This document shows, one piece after another, positions 43,435-52,745 of a stretch of DNA of 64,000 nucleotides. Each line of letters opens with the position of its first letter. Position 1 is the stretch's first letter. Source of the DNA: a bacterium (GTDB lineage Bacteria > Joyebacterota > Joyebacteria > Joyebacterales > Joyebacteraceae); NCBI GenBank assembly GCA_025782395.1, contig JALGZD010000219.1, positions 1 to 64,000 on the forward strand. The letters run 5' to 3'. Both the position numbers and the translations under genes were made by a program. Below the pieces are notes generated by a model that was given only the letters and a program-made list of their open reading frames with translations, did not search any database and was not told where the DNA came from.

Positions 43435-44589
43435 TCAGTTTGCCAGCTGCGCCACGACCCTCAGAGCGCAGGCTCTCGCCTCGTCCTCGGCGGCAAGTAT
43501 GTGATCCATGTCGTCGGCAGGCGCAACGCTGACTCCATCCAGCGCCTCCTCGATGACCGACGCGATCTGTCCGAATCGAATTCGCTCTTCGGTGAATGCC
43601 TCGACCGCCACTTCGTCCGCGGTCGCCGCTATGGTCGACGCGGTGCCTCCGAGCCGGCCGGCCTCGACCATAAGGCCGTAGCACGGGTAGCGAGTTTCGT
43701 CCAGCGGCTTGAAGCTGAGTCGGCCGATTGCTCCCAGGTCGCACCGCCTGAAAGCGACAGGCGCCGGATCCGGATAGAACAGCGCATGCTGAATCGGTAC
43801 CTTCATGTCGGGCTCCCCAAGATGTGCGAGCAGACTCCCGTCGGTCAGCCGCACCAGCGAGTGCACAATGGACTCCGGGTGCACGACGACTCTGATTCTG
43901 TCGTACGGCAGATCGAACAGCCAGTGGGCCTCGACTACCTCAAGCCCCTTGTTGAACATAGAGGCGGAATCGACCGTCACCTTCCGGCCCATATCCCATG
44001 TGGGATGGTCCAGGACATCCTCGAGCGAAGCGGCCGCCGATGCCTCGGGGGACATATCTCTGAGCGGACCTCCTGAGGCGGTGAGCGTTACGCCCTCTAC
44101 CTCCTCGCGGCGCGTGCCCTTCAGACACCTGAAGATCGCGCTGTGCTCGCTGTCCACCGGAATGAGTTCGCTTCCGGTCGCAGATGCCATCGGCATGAGA
44201 AGCTCTCCCGCCATGACCAGCGATTCCTTGTTCGCAACAGCAACGCGGCTGCCGGCACGGACGGCAGCGAGCGCGGGCTTAAGGCCCGACGAACCGACCA
44301 CAGCATTGAGGACCAGATCCAGGTCCGGGTCGCCAGCAAGTTCCTCGAGAGCCCTGGCGCCTCTCTGCACCACCACTCCCGGAGGAAAACGTGCGTTTCC
44401 CGCCTCGTCACCGACTGCGACTCGCTGAGCGCCAAAACGGGCTGTCTGTTCAGCGAGGAGAGTCGAGTTGCTGAAAGCAGAGAGAGCCACCACCTCGAAT
44501 GCTCCAGGAGATGCTGCGATGACCTCGAGCGCCGCACGGCCTATCGAGCCGGTCGAACCGAGGATTGCGATCCGCTTCGGGGCTGTCAC
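43435..44589 (-). CDS. dxr: 1-deoxy-D-xylulose 5-phosphate reductoisomerase
   Basis: Dxr (IspC) converts DXP to MEP with NADPH, the committed step of the non-mevalonate isoprenoid pathway. The 384-residue protein opens with the NADPH loop ILGSTGSIG. It has ANKESLVMAG, PVDSEHSAIFRC (metal and substrate site) and MGRKVTVDSASMFNKGLEVVEA, all diagnostic. I choose GTG 44589 because GGAG is about 7 nt upstream; the frame open to 44715 adds unrelated residues that overlap the cdsA 3' end. Confidence 0.96.
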   Translation of the reverse strand: MTAPKRIAILGSTGSIGRAALEVIAASPGAFEVVALSAFSNSTLLAEQTARFGAQRVAVGDEAGNARFPPGVVVQRGARALEELAGDPDLDLVLNAVVGSSGLKPALAAVRAGSRVAVANKESLVMAGELLMPMASATGSELIPVDSEHSAIFRCLKGTRREEVEGVTLTASGGPLRDMSPEASAAASLEDVLDHPTWDMGRKVTVDSASMFNKGLEVVEAHWLFDLPYDRIRVVVHPESIVHSLVRLTDGSLLAHLGEPDMKVPIQHALFYPDPAPVAFRRCDLGAIGRLSFKPLDETRYPCYGLMVEAGRLGGTASTIAATADEVAVEAFTEERIRFGQIASVIEEALDGVSVAPADDMDHILAAEDEARACALRVVAQLAN

Positions 44590-44617
44590 GATCAATCTCC
44601 AGCAATGGCTGTTCTTC

Positions 44618-45451
44618 TTAGTGCACTGCGAAATAGAGGTAGTAGTAAACGAGTGGCGCCACAAACAGAACGCTGTCGAACCTGTCCAGCATCCCTCCAT
44701 GCCCGGGAAGCGCACGGGACGTCTCTTTTATCTTCACGTCTCGCTTGAGGAGCGACTCCACGAGGTCACCCAGCGTCCCCATGACTGATGATCCGATGCC
44801 GAGAACCATGACGTCAAGGAACGAAAGATAGCTCGCGAACGTGAACCTGGCAACTATCGCAACCAGCAGCGAGACGACCACACCACCGACAGCCCCCTCC
44901 ACCGACTTGTTCGGGCTGACCCTGGGCAGGAGTTTCCTTTTTCCGAAAGCGTGGCCGAAGAAATACGCGCCTGTATCACTGCCCCACGCCAGCGCGAATG
45001 CAAGGATCACAAACCAGCCTCCGGTGTCACCCCAGGGAGCTGATTGGCCGAGCCTTCTCAGAAGGATGACGTGGCTTCCGAGCCAAGCCACATAGAAGAT
45101 ACCCAGAATCGTTGTTGAGATGTGAAAGACCGCCAGTTCGTTGTCTCGACGCGCCAGCTCCATTACCATGACACCGATGAGAACGAGCGTGATAAAGAGA
45201 CCCGAGAAGAGCCCCCCCTGAAAGTAAACATACCAGGAGACACCAAGGCCGGCCGCCACACCCAGCTTCTTGTATGGCTCAATGCCCTTGGCTTCCATCA
45301 TCGTGTAGAACTCGAAAAGCCCCACGCCGATGACGAGATTCATGGCGAGGAGGAAGCCGATGCCCCCGACAAGTGAGAACACGATTGCGACGGGAGCACC
45401 GACCGCGGCGGTCATGAGTCGTCTCATGAGCTGTTTTCTGTCGATTGCCAT
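44618..45451 (-). CDS. cdsA: Phosphatidate cytidylyltransferase
   Basis: CdsA makes CDP-diacylglycerol from phosphatidate and CTP for phospholipid synthesis. The 277-residue membrane protein has about seven hydrophobic segments. The signature region near the C-terminus reads SLLKRDVKIKETSRALPGHG, then GMLDRFDS. SDTGAYFFGHAFGKRKL is the central conserved motif. It lies 5 bp after uppS and 28 bp before dxr. Confidence 0.96.
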   Translation of the reverse strand: MAIDRKQLMRRLMTAAVGAPVAIVFSLVGGIGFLLAMNLVIGVGLFEFYTMMEAKGIEPYKKLGVAAGLGVSWYVYFQGGLFSGLFITLVLIGVMVMELARRDNELAVFHISTTILGIFYVAWLGSHVILLRRLGQSAPWGDTGGWFVILAFALAWGSDTGAYFFGHAFGKRKLLPRVSPNKSVEGAVGGVVVSLLVAIVARFTFASYLSFLDVMVLGIGSSVMGTLGDLVESLLKRDVKIKETSRALPGHGGMLDRFDSVLFVAPLVYYYLYFAVH

Positions 45452-45456
45452 ATCGC

Positions 45457-46212
45457 CTAGGTTCCCACTCCGCCGAAACGTCGTTGTCGTGTCTGATAGT
45501 CCTCTATCGCCGCGAACAGATCCCGCCGTCTGAAATCCGGCCAGAGGACGTCCGTCATGTAGAGCTCAGTGTAGGCAATCTGCCACAGCAGGAAATTGCT
45601 TATTCGCATCTCACCACTCGTTCGTATGAGAAGATCCGGATCGCGAACATCCGGGCAGTAGAGATTTCGGCGGAAGACATCGTCGTCGATGTCGGACGGC
45701 CTCAGAACTCCACGCTTGACGTCACGAGCGATCGAACGCACGGCGTCCACGATCTCGGCTCGCCCTCCGTAGGAGAGCGCGAGGTTGAGTCTGAGACCGG
45801 TGTTCCCGGACAACCTCGCCGTGCATCTGTCGAGTCTGTCCCTGGCGTACTTGGGAAGCAGATCGATCCGACCGATCGCCTGCAGCGTGATGTTGTTCTC
45901 ATCCATTTCCTCGACCTGATCCTTGAGGGTCTGATCCAAGAGATGCATGAGCGCGGAGACTTCCTTGCGGGGGCGTGTCCAGTTCTCCATGGAGAACGTG
46001 TAGAGAGTCAGCTCATCCAACCCGAGTTCGGCCGCCGCCGCGACAACGTCTCTGACCGACTCGCGTGCAGCGGCGTGCCCCGCTATGCGCGGCATCCGAC
46101 GGCGCTTGGCCCACCGTCCGTTGCCGTCCATAATGATCGCAACGTGCCTAGGCAGACGCGTAGCATCAACACCCGTGCGTGCAGGGGCGTTCTCGTGACT
46201 GCGTCCCGCCAT
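45457..46212 (-). CDS. uppS: Isoprenyl (undecaprenyl) diphosphate synthase
   Basis: UppS condenses isopentenyl units in cis to make the lipid carrier for cell-wall synthesis. The 251-residue protein has VAIIMDGNGRWA (catalytic Asp29) and RTSGEMRISNFLLWQ with ELYMTDVLWPDF. It is separated from the upstream ferredoxin by a strong hairpin, so part of its expression may come from its own promoter. Confidence 0.96.
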   Translation of the reverse strand: MAGRSHENAPARTGVDATRLPRHVAIIMDGNGRWAKRRRMPRIAGHAAARESVRDVVAAAAELGLDELTLYTFSMENWTRPRKEVSALMHLLDQTLKDQVEEMDENNITLQAIGRIDLLPKYARDRLDRCTARLSGNTGLRLNLALSYGGRAEIVDAVRSIARDVKRGVLRPSDIDDDVFRRNLYCPDVRDPDLLIRTSGEMRISNFLLWQIAYTELYMTDVLWPDFRRRDLFAAIEDYQTRQRRFGGVGT

Positions 46213-46234
46213 GGTCTCTCCCGTGACTCGCAGA

Positions 46235-46266
46235 CGAAGGCGGCCGAACCCCGCCGGCCGCCTTCG
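46235..46266 (-). terminator. Perfect 12-bp stem between ferredoxin and uppS
   Basis: CGAAGGCGGCCG (46235-46246) pairs with CGGCCGCCTTCG (46255-46266) around an 8-nt loop. It divides the translation-factor half of the series from the uppS-cdsA-dxr-rseP half. There is no T-run, so it may act as a partial terminator or RNA-stability element. Confidence 0.6.
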
Positions 46267-46292
46267 CTGGGTCCTGCGGCTCGCTACGGCCT

Positions 46293-46463
46293 CTAGCCCT
46301 GCTCGATTGCATCAAACGGGCACTCATCAACGCAAAGAGCGCAGTCGGTGCAGAGGTCCGGATCGATCACGTACTTGTCGGGCCCCTCCGAAATCGCCTC
46401 GACCGGACACGCGCTCGCACAAGCGCCGCAGGAAGTGCATGTATCAGTGATCACGTACGCCAT
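46293..46463 (-). CDS. Small 2[4Fe-4S] ferredoxin
   Basis: This 56-residue protein is short but unmistakable. Two CxxCxxCxxxCP clusters use Cys9/12/15/19 and Cys38/41/44/48, giving two [4Fe-4S] centres of the clostridial type. It starts at ATG 46463 with GGAGG 5 nt upstream and ends TAG. It lies between frr and uppS in an otherwise conserved gene order. It carries electrons at low potential in the cytoplasm. Its partners are not shown by sequence; IspG and IspH, Fe-S enzymes of the pathway that dxr opens, are one possibility. Confidence 0.95.
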   Translation of the reverse strand: MAYVITDTCTSCGACASACPVEAISEGPDKYVIDPDLCTDCALCVDECPFDAIEQG

Positions 46464-46509
46464 TCAGACCTCCAATCTGGAATCCGACTCCACAGCCCGG
46501 CCACGAGGG

Positions 46510-47067
46510 TTAGACCTTCATCAGCTCCTTCTCCTTGGCATCGAGCACACCGTCTATTCGCTTGACGTATTTGTCCGTCATGTCCTGAATCGTGTGGTCG
46601 TGCGCCCGGTGGAAATCGTCCTCCGAGATATCACCGGCCGTCTTCATTTTCTTGAGCGATTCGTTTGCGTCCCTGCGGATGTTCCTGATTGACACACGCC
46701 CTTCCTCGGCCAGCTTGTGAACAAACCGGACCATCTCCTTCCGACGTTCCTCCGTAAGCGCGGGAATCGGAATCCTGATAATGTTGCCGTCGTTCGACGG
46801 GTTCAGACCGAGATCCGCCTTGAGTATGGATTTCTCGACATCACCAATGATGCCCTTTTCCCACGGTTGCACGATCAGGAGTCGCGCTTCCGGCACGCTG
46901 ATGTTGGCGACCTGTCTGAGTGGAACCGTGTTGCCGTAGTACTCGACCTTCACCCCATCGAGAAGCGAGACCGTGGCTTTCCCGGTGCGTATCCTCGCGA
47001 GTTCACGTTTCACCGCGTCCACGGAGTTCGACATTTTCTCTTCAGTCCGGGCGAAGAGCTCTTCCAT
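46510..47067 (-). CDS. frr: Ribosome recycling factor
   Basis: Frr splits post-termination ribosomes together with EF-G. The 185-residue protein has the usual length and motifs: LARIRTGKATVSLLDGVKVEYYG, SVPEARLLIVQPWE, ILKADLGLNPSNDGNIIRIP and TEERRKEMV. It starts 3 bp after pyrH ends. Confidence 0.97.
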   Translation of the reverse strand: MEELFARTEEKMSNSVDAVKRELARIRTGKATVSLLDGVKVEYYGNTVPLRQVANISVPEARLLIVQPWEKGIIGDVEKSILKADLGLNPSNDGNIIRIPIPALTEERRKEMVRFVHKLAEEGRVSIRNIRRDANESLKKMKTAGDISEDDFHRAHDHTIQDMTDKYVKRIDGVLDAKEKELMKV

Positions 47068-47070
47068 CAG

Positions 47071-47784
47071 CTAGTCCTCCTTCACGACAGTCCCGACCGA
47101 TTCGCCGTCGACTACCCGCCGGATATTCCCGGCGGTCCAGAGATCGAATACGACGATCGGCAGTTTCTGTTCCCTGCATAGCGAGAAAGCCGTCGTGTCC
47201 ATGACGGCGAGTCTTCTCTCGATTGCCTCTGTGTAGGTAAGCTCAGCATACCGTTTGGCATCCGGGTGGACTGCAGGATCGGCGTCATAGATACCGTCCG
47301 TCTTCGTGCCTTTGAGGAGCCCGTCAGCCATGATTTCAGACGCTCTGAGAGCGGCTGCCGTGTCCGTGCTGAAGAACGGGTTTCCCGTTCCTCCAGCGAA
47401 TATCACAATGCCGCCCGAGCAGAGGTACGCCCTTGCTCTGGCTGTGTTGACAGGTTCCGCCAGGGTGCCGCACGGTATCGCGCTCATGACGTGCGCCTCG
47501 AGTCCCTGCTTCTCAAGTGCGACACGGAACGCCAGTGCGTTGATGATGGTCGCGAGCATCCCCATCTGGTCGGCCGCTACGCGGTCAGCGCCACGGCGCG
47601 CGACCGAGGCTCCCCGGAGAATGTTCCCACCACCTATGACGACACCGAGTTCCGCTCCGGCTTCGTGGGCGCTGCGCATCTCGCCGGCGAGCCAAGCGGC
47701 CGCCTCGGGCGAGACAGGACGATGTCCCTCACCTTTCAGGGATTCTCCACTGACCTTGACGACAACTCGTTCAAACGCAGGCAT
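47071..47784 (-). CDS. pyrH: UMP kinase
   Basis: PyrH phosphorylates UMP to UDP in pyrimidine synthesis and is allosterically regulated in most bacteria. The 237-residue protein shows VVKVSGESLKGEG, VIGGGNILRGA, DQMGMLATIINALA and TGNPFFSTDTAAALRA, all of the amino-acid-kinase fold PyrH type. It lies between tsf and frr, as in many genomes. Confidence 0.97.
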   Translation of the reverse strand: MPAFERVVVKVSGESLKGEGHRPVSPEAAAWLAGEMRSAHEAGAELGVVIGGGNILRGASVARRGADRVAADQMGMLATIINALAFRVALEKQGLEAHVMSAIPCGTLAEPVNTARARAYLCSGGIVIFAGGTGNPFFSTDTAAALRASEIMADGLLKGTKTDGIYDADPAVHPDAKRYAELTYTEAIERRLAVMDTTAFSLCREQKLPIVVFDLWTAGNIRRVVDGESVGTVVKED

Positions 47785-47808
47785 CTGGTTCCTTACCTAC
47801 CTTCGAGT

Positions 47809-48402
47809 CTACTCGCCGAGGTTCATTCGGACGAAGCGCCGGATGCGGATATTCTCGCCGAGAACGGCAATCGTCTGGTTCAGGAGATCCGCAATCGTAA
47901 TGTCGTTGTCCTTGACAAACGGCTGATCGAGCAGACAGACTTCCGCGTAGTACTTCTCAACTCGCCCGTCCACGATCCTGTCCACGATGTTCTCCGGCTT
48001 GCCCGAAGCTACCGCTTGCTCACGATAGATCGCTTTTTCTCTGGAGAGGAGATCTTCGGAGAGCTCCTCGCGCAAAACGACGAGAGGATTCTGCGCCGCG
48101 ATGTGCATGGCAACGTCCTTCGTGAAAGCCAGGAACTGCTCGGTCCTCGCCACGAAGTCCGTCTCGCAGTTTACCTCGACGAGCACGGCCAGCTTCGAGC
48201 CTGCATGCACGTACGAGGCGATGATTCCCTCGCCCGTTGTCCTGCCGGCCCTCTTCGCGGCCTTCAGAACGCCTTTCTTCCGGAGGTGGTCGCCGGCCTC
48301 CTCCAGGTCACCGTTTGTCTCCTTGAGTGCCTCTTTGCAGTCCATCAGACCGGCACCGGTCTTCTGTCTAAGTTCCTTCACCTGGGCTGCACTGATCTCC
48401 AT
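47809..48402 (-). CDS. tsf: Elongation factor Ts
   Basis: EF-Ts exchanges GDP on EF-Tu. The 197-residue protein is the short form lacking the large coiled-coil region of the E. coli protein. Motifs are VKELRQKTGAGLMDCKEAL, KRAGRTTGEGIIASYVH and LVEVNCETDFVAR. ATG 48402 has GGAG 6 nt upstream. The longer frame from 48597 reads Arg-rich sequence inside rpsB and is a shadow. Confidence 0.97.
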   Translation of the reverse strand: MEISAAQVKELRQKTGAGLMDCKEALKETNGDLEEAGDHLRKKGVLKAAKRAGRTTGEGIIASYVHAGSKLAVLVEVNCETDFVARTEQFLAFTKDVAMHIAAQNPLVVLREELSEDLLSREKAIYREQAVASGKPENIVDRIVDGRVEKYYAEVCLLDQPFVKDNDITIADLLNQTIAVLGENIRIRRFVRMNLGE

Positions 48403-48451
48403 CTTGTTCTCCAGCTCTTTGAATTCATGTAGATGACTGACACACCTCGCA

Positions 48452-49255
<804 letters not shown>

Positions 49256-49436
49256 TGCTTTCTAACTCCCTTCTACTACATGGTTGTCTCTTCCGCGGCC
49301 ATCATTCCGGGACAGGCCGCAGCGGATGCATCCGCCGCGGACCCCTGTAACGGTCCGACCGCGTGCTTGATTTGCTCCCGCGCCCCAAACACCCATCGAC
49401 ACAAGGGAACGTACGCGCAAGGGAGCGTGTGTCACT
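49256..49436 (-). other. Gap between rpsI and rpsB with a palindrome
   Basis: A GCGGATGCATCCGC palindrome at 49322-49335 with CCGC/GCGG flanks can form a hairpin after rpsI and before rpsB. It may be a leader or attenuator for rpsB. I do not recognise a known S2 leader. Confidence 0.4.
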
Positions 49437-49826
49437 CTACCTCTTCGAGAACTGGAATTTCTTGCGAGCGCCGGGCTGACCCGGCTTCTTCCGCTCTTTC
49501 GTCCTCGAGTCTCTCGTCAGCAGTCCATCCTGCTTCAGGGGCTTCCTGTAGCTCTCGTCGATCTTCACCAGCGCCCTGGCAATGCCGAGTCGTACCGCAC
49601 CCGCCTGCCCGGTCATTCCGCCGCCGTTCACGTTCACGCGAAGGTCGTAGCGGTCACTGGTCGAGGTCACGTCGAGAGGTCGCAGGATGTCGCCGACCAA
49701 GGTCTTCCTCGGAAAGAACTCATCGAGCGGCCGCCCGTTCACTACTCTGACTCCTGTGCCCGGGATCAGCCGCACTCGTGCGACCGCCTCCTTGCGCCTT
49801 CCAACTGCCTGGAAGGAACTCGCCAT
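49437..49826 (-). CDS. rpsI: 30S ribosomal protein S9
   Basis: The 129-residue S9 has AVGRRKEAVARVRLIPGTG, the GGGMTGQAGAVRLGIARAL core and the conserved C-terminal ARKKFQFSKR that reaches the decoding centre. It follows rplM, the usual arrangement. Confidence 0.98.
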   Translation of the reverse strand: MASSFQAVGRRKEAVARVRLIPGTGVRVVNGRPLDEFFPRKTLVGDILRPLDVTSTSDRYDLRVNVNGGGMTGQAGAVRLGIARALVKIDESYRKPLKQDGLLTRDSRTKERKKPGQPGARKKFQFSKR

Positions 49827-49907
49827 CAGACTTCTCCTTTCAAACGATCATCGCCGCCGACCGCCCAAGCATTGCCATGAGCAACAGACGGAGTGCGCCG
49901 CGATGCA

Positions 49908-50336
49908 CTAAACTTCCAGAACCTCAGGCTGCTGCGCCTCGTGCGGGTGCTGCGGACCTGCATAGACGCGAAGCTTCTTGAGCATCGCGCGCCCGAGCTT
50001 GTTCTTCGGAAGCATGCCCCTCACAGCGCGCCGTACGACGTCTTCGGGCCGGATCTCCATGAGCTTCTTCATCGTGATGTACCTGGCGCCGCCGGGGTGG
50101 CCACTGTGACTGAAATAGGTCTTCGTCTCGAGTTTCTTCCCGGTGATCACGATCTTCGACGCGTTCACGATGACAACAAAATCACCCGTGTCCAGATGCG
50201 TCGAGAAATTCACCTTCCCCTTCCCGCGAAGAACAGAAGCGACCACCGTGGCGAGCCTGCCGAGGACCTTCCCCTCAGCATCCACGACATAGTGCTTCCT
50301 CTCGATCTCCGAGATCTTCGTAACGTGTGTCGACAT
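49908..50336 (-). CDS. rplM: 50S ribosomal protein L13
   Basis: The 142-residue L13 shows [48 protein letters not shown] and the [13 protein letters not shown] segment. ATG 50336 is preceded by GGAGG at good spacing. The longer frame (to 50534) is leader sequence. The transcript from the promoter at 50525-50553 would have a ~180-nt leader, long enough for ribosomal-protein autoregulation. Confidence 0.98.
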   Translation of the reverse strand: MSTHVTKISEIERKHYVVDAEGKVLGRLATVVASVLRGKGKVNFSTHLDTGDFVVIVNASKIVITGKKLETKTYFSHSGHPGGARYITMKKLMEIRPEDVVRRAVRGMLPKNKLGRAMLKKLRVYAGPQHPHEAQQPEVLEV

Positions 50337-50524
50337 GAAACCAGTCCTCCAGATTGCATTCATTCGTTCGTTACAACGCGCCCGTGGGGTCAGGGTAGAC
50401 CTCTCCACCCATCCGCGTTCCGAAGCAAACCGACTGTTCCAACGAGAACGCGCTGTCCAGTGCTGTCGGGGGCACCGTCCGACGGCTCGGGTGCTTCTGC
50501 GGAACTCCACGGTACGAACTTTCA

Positions 50525-50553
50525 ATAATAGCAATGCATTTCAGCACTGTCAA
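50525..50553 (-). promoter_or_regulatory. Strong promoter for the rplM operon
   Basis: A perfect TTGACA (50548-50553), a 17-nt spacer and TATTAT (50525-50530) lie on the minus strand. The mtnA stop codon TGA (50550-50552) is inside the -35 hexamer. The leader is about 180 nt. Confidence 0.8.
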
Positions 50554-51611
50554 GCGTCAGACGGACTGTTTTTCGCAAGAAGCGAGGGACCGTAGGGAAA
50601 CCTGAAGACCCCGAGGTCGGTGATAATGGCAGTTATGAGTTCAGCCGGCGTCACATCAAAGGCAGGGTTGAACACCTTCACGTCGTCAGGAGCCAATCGA
50701 AAGCCCCCTATTGTGGTGATTTCGTCGGCAGAACGCTCCTCAATGGGGATCTCGGCCCCATCCGAGAGTGTCGGATCGAGTGTGGAGTACGGAGCCGCCA
50801 CGTAGAACGGGATCCCGTGGCGATGTGCTGCCAGAGCCAGAGGAAAGGTGCCGATCTTGTTCGCCACGTCGCCATTCCTTGCGATCCTGTCAGCGCCGAC
50901 GATCACTTCGTTCACCCATCCCCGAGCCATAACTGAGGCAGCGGCGCTGTCGCAGAGCAGAGTGACATCGATGCCGTGCTGCATCAACTCCCACGTCGTC
51001 AGTCTCGCCCCCTGAAGGAGCGGTCTCGTCTCGTCTGCGTAGACATGGATGCGCTTCCCCTCTTCTGCAGCCGTGTAGATGATGGCCAGGGCCGTGCCGT
51101 ACTCCGCCGTAGCGAGTCCGCCCGCGTTGCAGTGTGTAAGGACACTGTCGCCGTCCGAGAGAAGATCCGCGCCGTGCCGTCCGATCATGCGGGACAGCTC
51201 TCTGTCCTCTTCGTAGATAGCCAGCGCCTCGTCGATGAGGCGGCGACGCAGTTCATCTTCATTGCGAATCGAGTCATCATCTGCGACATGGAGGCTTCGA
51301 TCTATGGCCCACCGCAGGTTGACGGCGGTCGGCCGCGTCGAGGTCAGAAGCTCGGCGGCGGCCCGGATGTCGGAGCGGAGTTCGTCCATCGAAGGGGCGT
51401 TGCTCTTCGCGGCGGCAAGCGCCATGCCCATGGCTCCCGCAACACCGATGGCGGGAGCGCCACGGACCTCCAGACGCCTTATGCTGTCGGCCAGTTCCCT
51501 GTGATCGCTGATGTCCTTGAACACGAGTTCCCCGGGCAGACGCGTCTGATCGACCAGCCGCACTGCACCGCCTGTCCATTCAATGGTCTTGACGTGCTCG
51601 TTCCTGCTCAT
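50550..51611 (-). CDS. mtnA: S-methyl-5-thioribose-1-phosphate isomerase
   Basis: MtnA converts methylthioribose-1-phosphate to methylthioribulose-1-phosphate in methionine salvage. The 353-residue protein has RRLEVRGAPAIGVAGAMG, the catalytic-Cys segment THCNAGGLATAEYGTAL and the Asp segment VIVGADRIARNGDVANKIGT. It belongs to the eIF2B-like fold, but these motifs favour MtnA. No other salvage gene is adjacent. Confidence 0.95.
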   Translation of the reverse strand: MSRNEHVKTIEWTGGAVRLVDQTRLPGELVFKDISDHRELADSIRRLEVRGAPAIGVAGAMGMALAAAKSNAPSMDELRSDIRAAAELLTSTRPTAVNLRWAIDRSLHVADDDSIRNEDELRRRLIDEALAIYEEDRELSRMIGRHGADLLSDGDSVLTHCNAGGLATAEYGTALAIIYTAAEEGKRIHVYADETRPLLQGARLTTWELMQHGIDVTLLCDSAAASVMARGWVNEVIVGADRIARNGDVANKIGTFPLALAAHRHGIPFYVAAPYSTLDPTLSDGAEIPIEERSADEITTIGGFRLAPDDVKVFNPAFDVTPAELITAIITDLGVFRFPYGPSLLAKNSPSDA

Positions 51612-51634
51612 CTCTCCCCCATACTCATCCGGAA

Positions 51635-52246
51635 TCAGCTCTGGTCCATAGAAGTGAGCCGACTCAACGCGTCACACAACAGCGCCACCGGCAGCCCGAC
51701 AACGTTGTAGAAGCAGCCCCTCACCTCCTCGACGATGGCCGCCCCACAGTCCTGGATTGCGTAGGCGCCCGCCTTGTCGAGCGGCTCGCCACTCTCTACG
51801 TACCCCTTGATGTCCTCGTCCGACAGCAGACGAACCAACACTTCCGTTGACTCCACGCCCACGGCACCGGCGCCATCCGAACAGCGCAGAACTGCTACGC
51901 CGGTCAGGACCTCGTGCCGGCGGCCGCGAAGCGCTTTCAGCATCTCCACTGCTTCCCGGCCGTCGGCCGGCTTTCCCAGAATCCTGTCGTCCAGAAGCAC
52001 AATGGTGTCGCCCGCGATGATGGTTCCCTTCTCGTACCGTCCGGCCACCGTCGCAGCCTTGAGCCAGGCGAGACGCCTCACGTGCTCCTGGGGCGATTCC
52101 CCATCCTCGCAGGATTCGTCGACGTCAGGAACATCGACGACGAACTCGAGATCCAGCCCCTCCAGAATGCGTCGCCGGCGTGGGGAACTCGAGGCGAGCA
52201 CGATCGGTTCCTCGCTCACGAGCCGTTTCACGAGTTCACACGCCAC
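51635..52246 (-). CDS. maf: Maf-type nucleoside triphosphate pyrophosphatase
   Basis: Maf proteins hydrolyse dTTP/UTP or modified nucleotides to monophosphates. The 203-residue protein has [40 protein letters not shown] and CFYNVVGLP. The gene overlaps the dtd 3' end by 11 bp and is followed by mtnA after 23 bp. Confidence 0.93.
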   Translation of the reverse strand: MACELVKRLVSEEPIVLASSSPRRRRILEGLDLEFVVDVPDVDESCEDGESPQEHVRRLAWLKAATVAGRYEKGTIIAGDTIVLLDDRILGKPADGREAVEMLKALRGRRHEVLTGVAVLRCSDGAGAVGVESTEVLVRLLSDEDIKGYVESGEPLDKAGAYAIQDCGAAIVEEVRGCFYNVVGLPVALLCDALSRLTSMDQS

Positions 52247-52715
52247 TCCCGCCTCCCCGCCTGGTCCTGAGCCTCTCAGAGCTGTCCATCACAATCGTCA
52301 CGGGACCGTCGTTCGTCAGCTCAACCCCCATTCTGGCGCCGAAACGTCCTGTGGCTACGGCCAGTCCCTCGTCCCGCAGGTGCGCGGCGAATTGCTCGTA
52401 GAGTTCTTCGCCCTTCCGGGGTCGCGCCGCTCCAGTGAAGCTGGGCCTGCGCCCCTTCCTGCACTCAGCGAGAAGCGTAAACTGCGAGATGAGCAGGACG
52501 CCGCCGGATGTCTCCAGAACAGAGCGGTTCATTCGTCCGTCGTCATCCTCGAAAATCCTGAGCTGGGCGCACTTGGATGCGAGCCAGCGACCATCCTCCT
52601 CGGTGTCGCTATCGGCAACCCCAAGCAGTACGACGAGACCGCCCTCTATCTCACCCACGGTCTTCCCATCAACGGTGACGCACGCGTGCGACACTCTCTG
52701 CAGAACCGCTCTCAG
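52236..52715 (-). CDS. dtd: D-aminoacyl-tRNA deacylase, probable CTG start
   Basis: Dtd removes D-amino acids wrongly attached to tRNA. Conserved motifs are [11 protein letters not shown] and [11 protein letters not shown]. The family begins with a MRAVVQRV-type strand. Here [17 protein letters not shown] is present only if translation begins at CTG 52715, which has GGGAGG 5 nt upstream (52721-52726). GTG 52694, the first conventional start, would delete that strand. From CTG the protein is 159 residues. A stop codon lies in frame just upstream, so no conventional earlier start exists. Confidence 0.88.
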   Translation of the reverse strand: MRAVLQRVSHACVTVDGKTVGEIEGGLVVLLGVADSDTEEDGRWLASKCAQLRIFEDDDGRMNRSVLETSGGVLLISQFTLLAECRKGRRPSFTGAARPRKGEELYEQFAAHLRDEGLAVATGRFGARMGVELTNDGPVTIVMDSSERLRTRRGGGSGV

Positions 52716-52745
52716 ACCTACCTCCCGGAGTTACCGACAGAGCTC

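Noticed and set aside
50337-50534. N-terminal extension of rplM
   Set aside because: It lies in the leader after the promoter and has no family similarity; L13 begins [10 protein letters not shown] at 50336.
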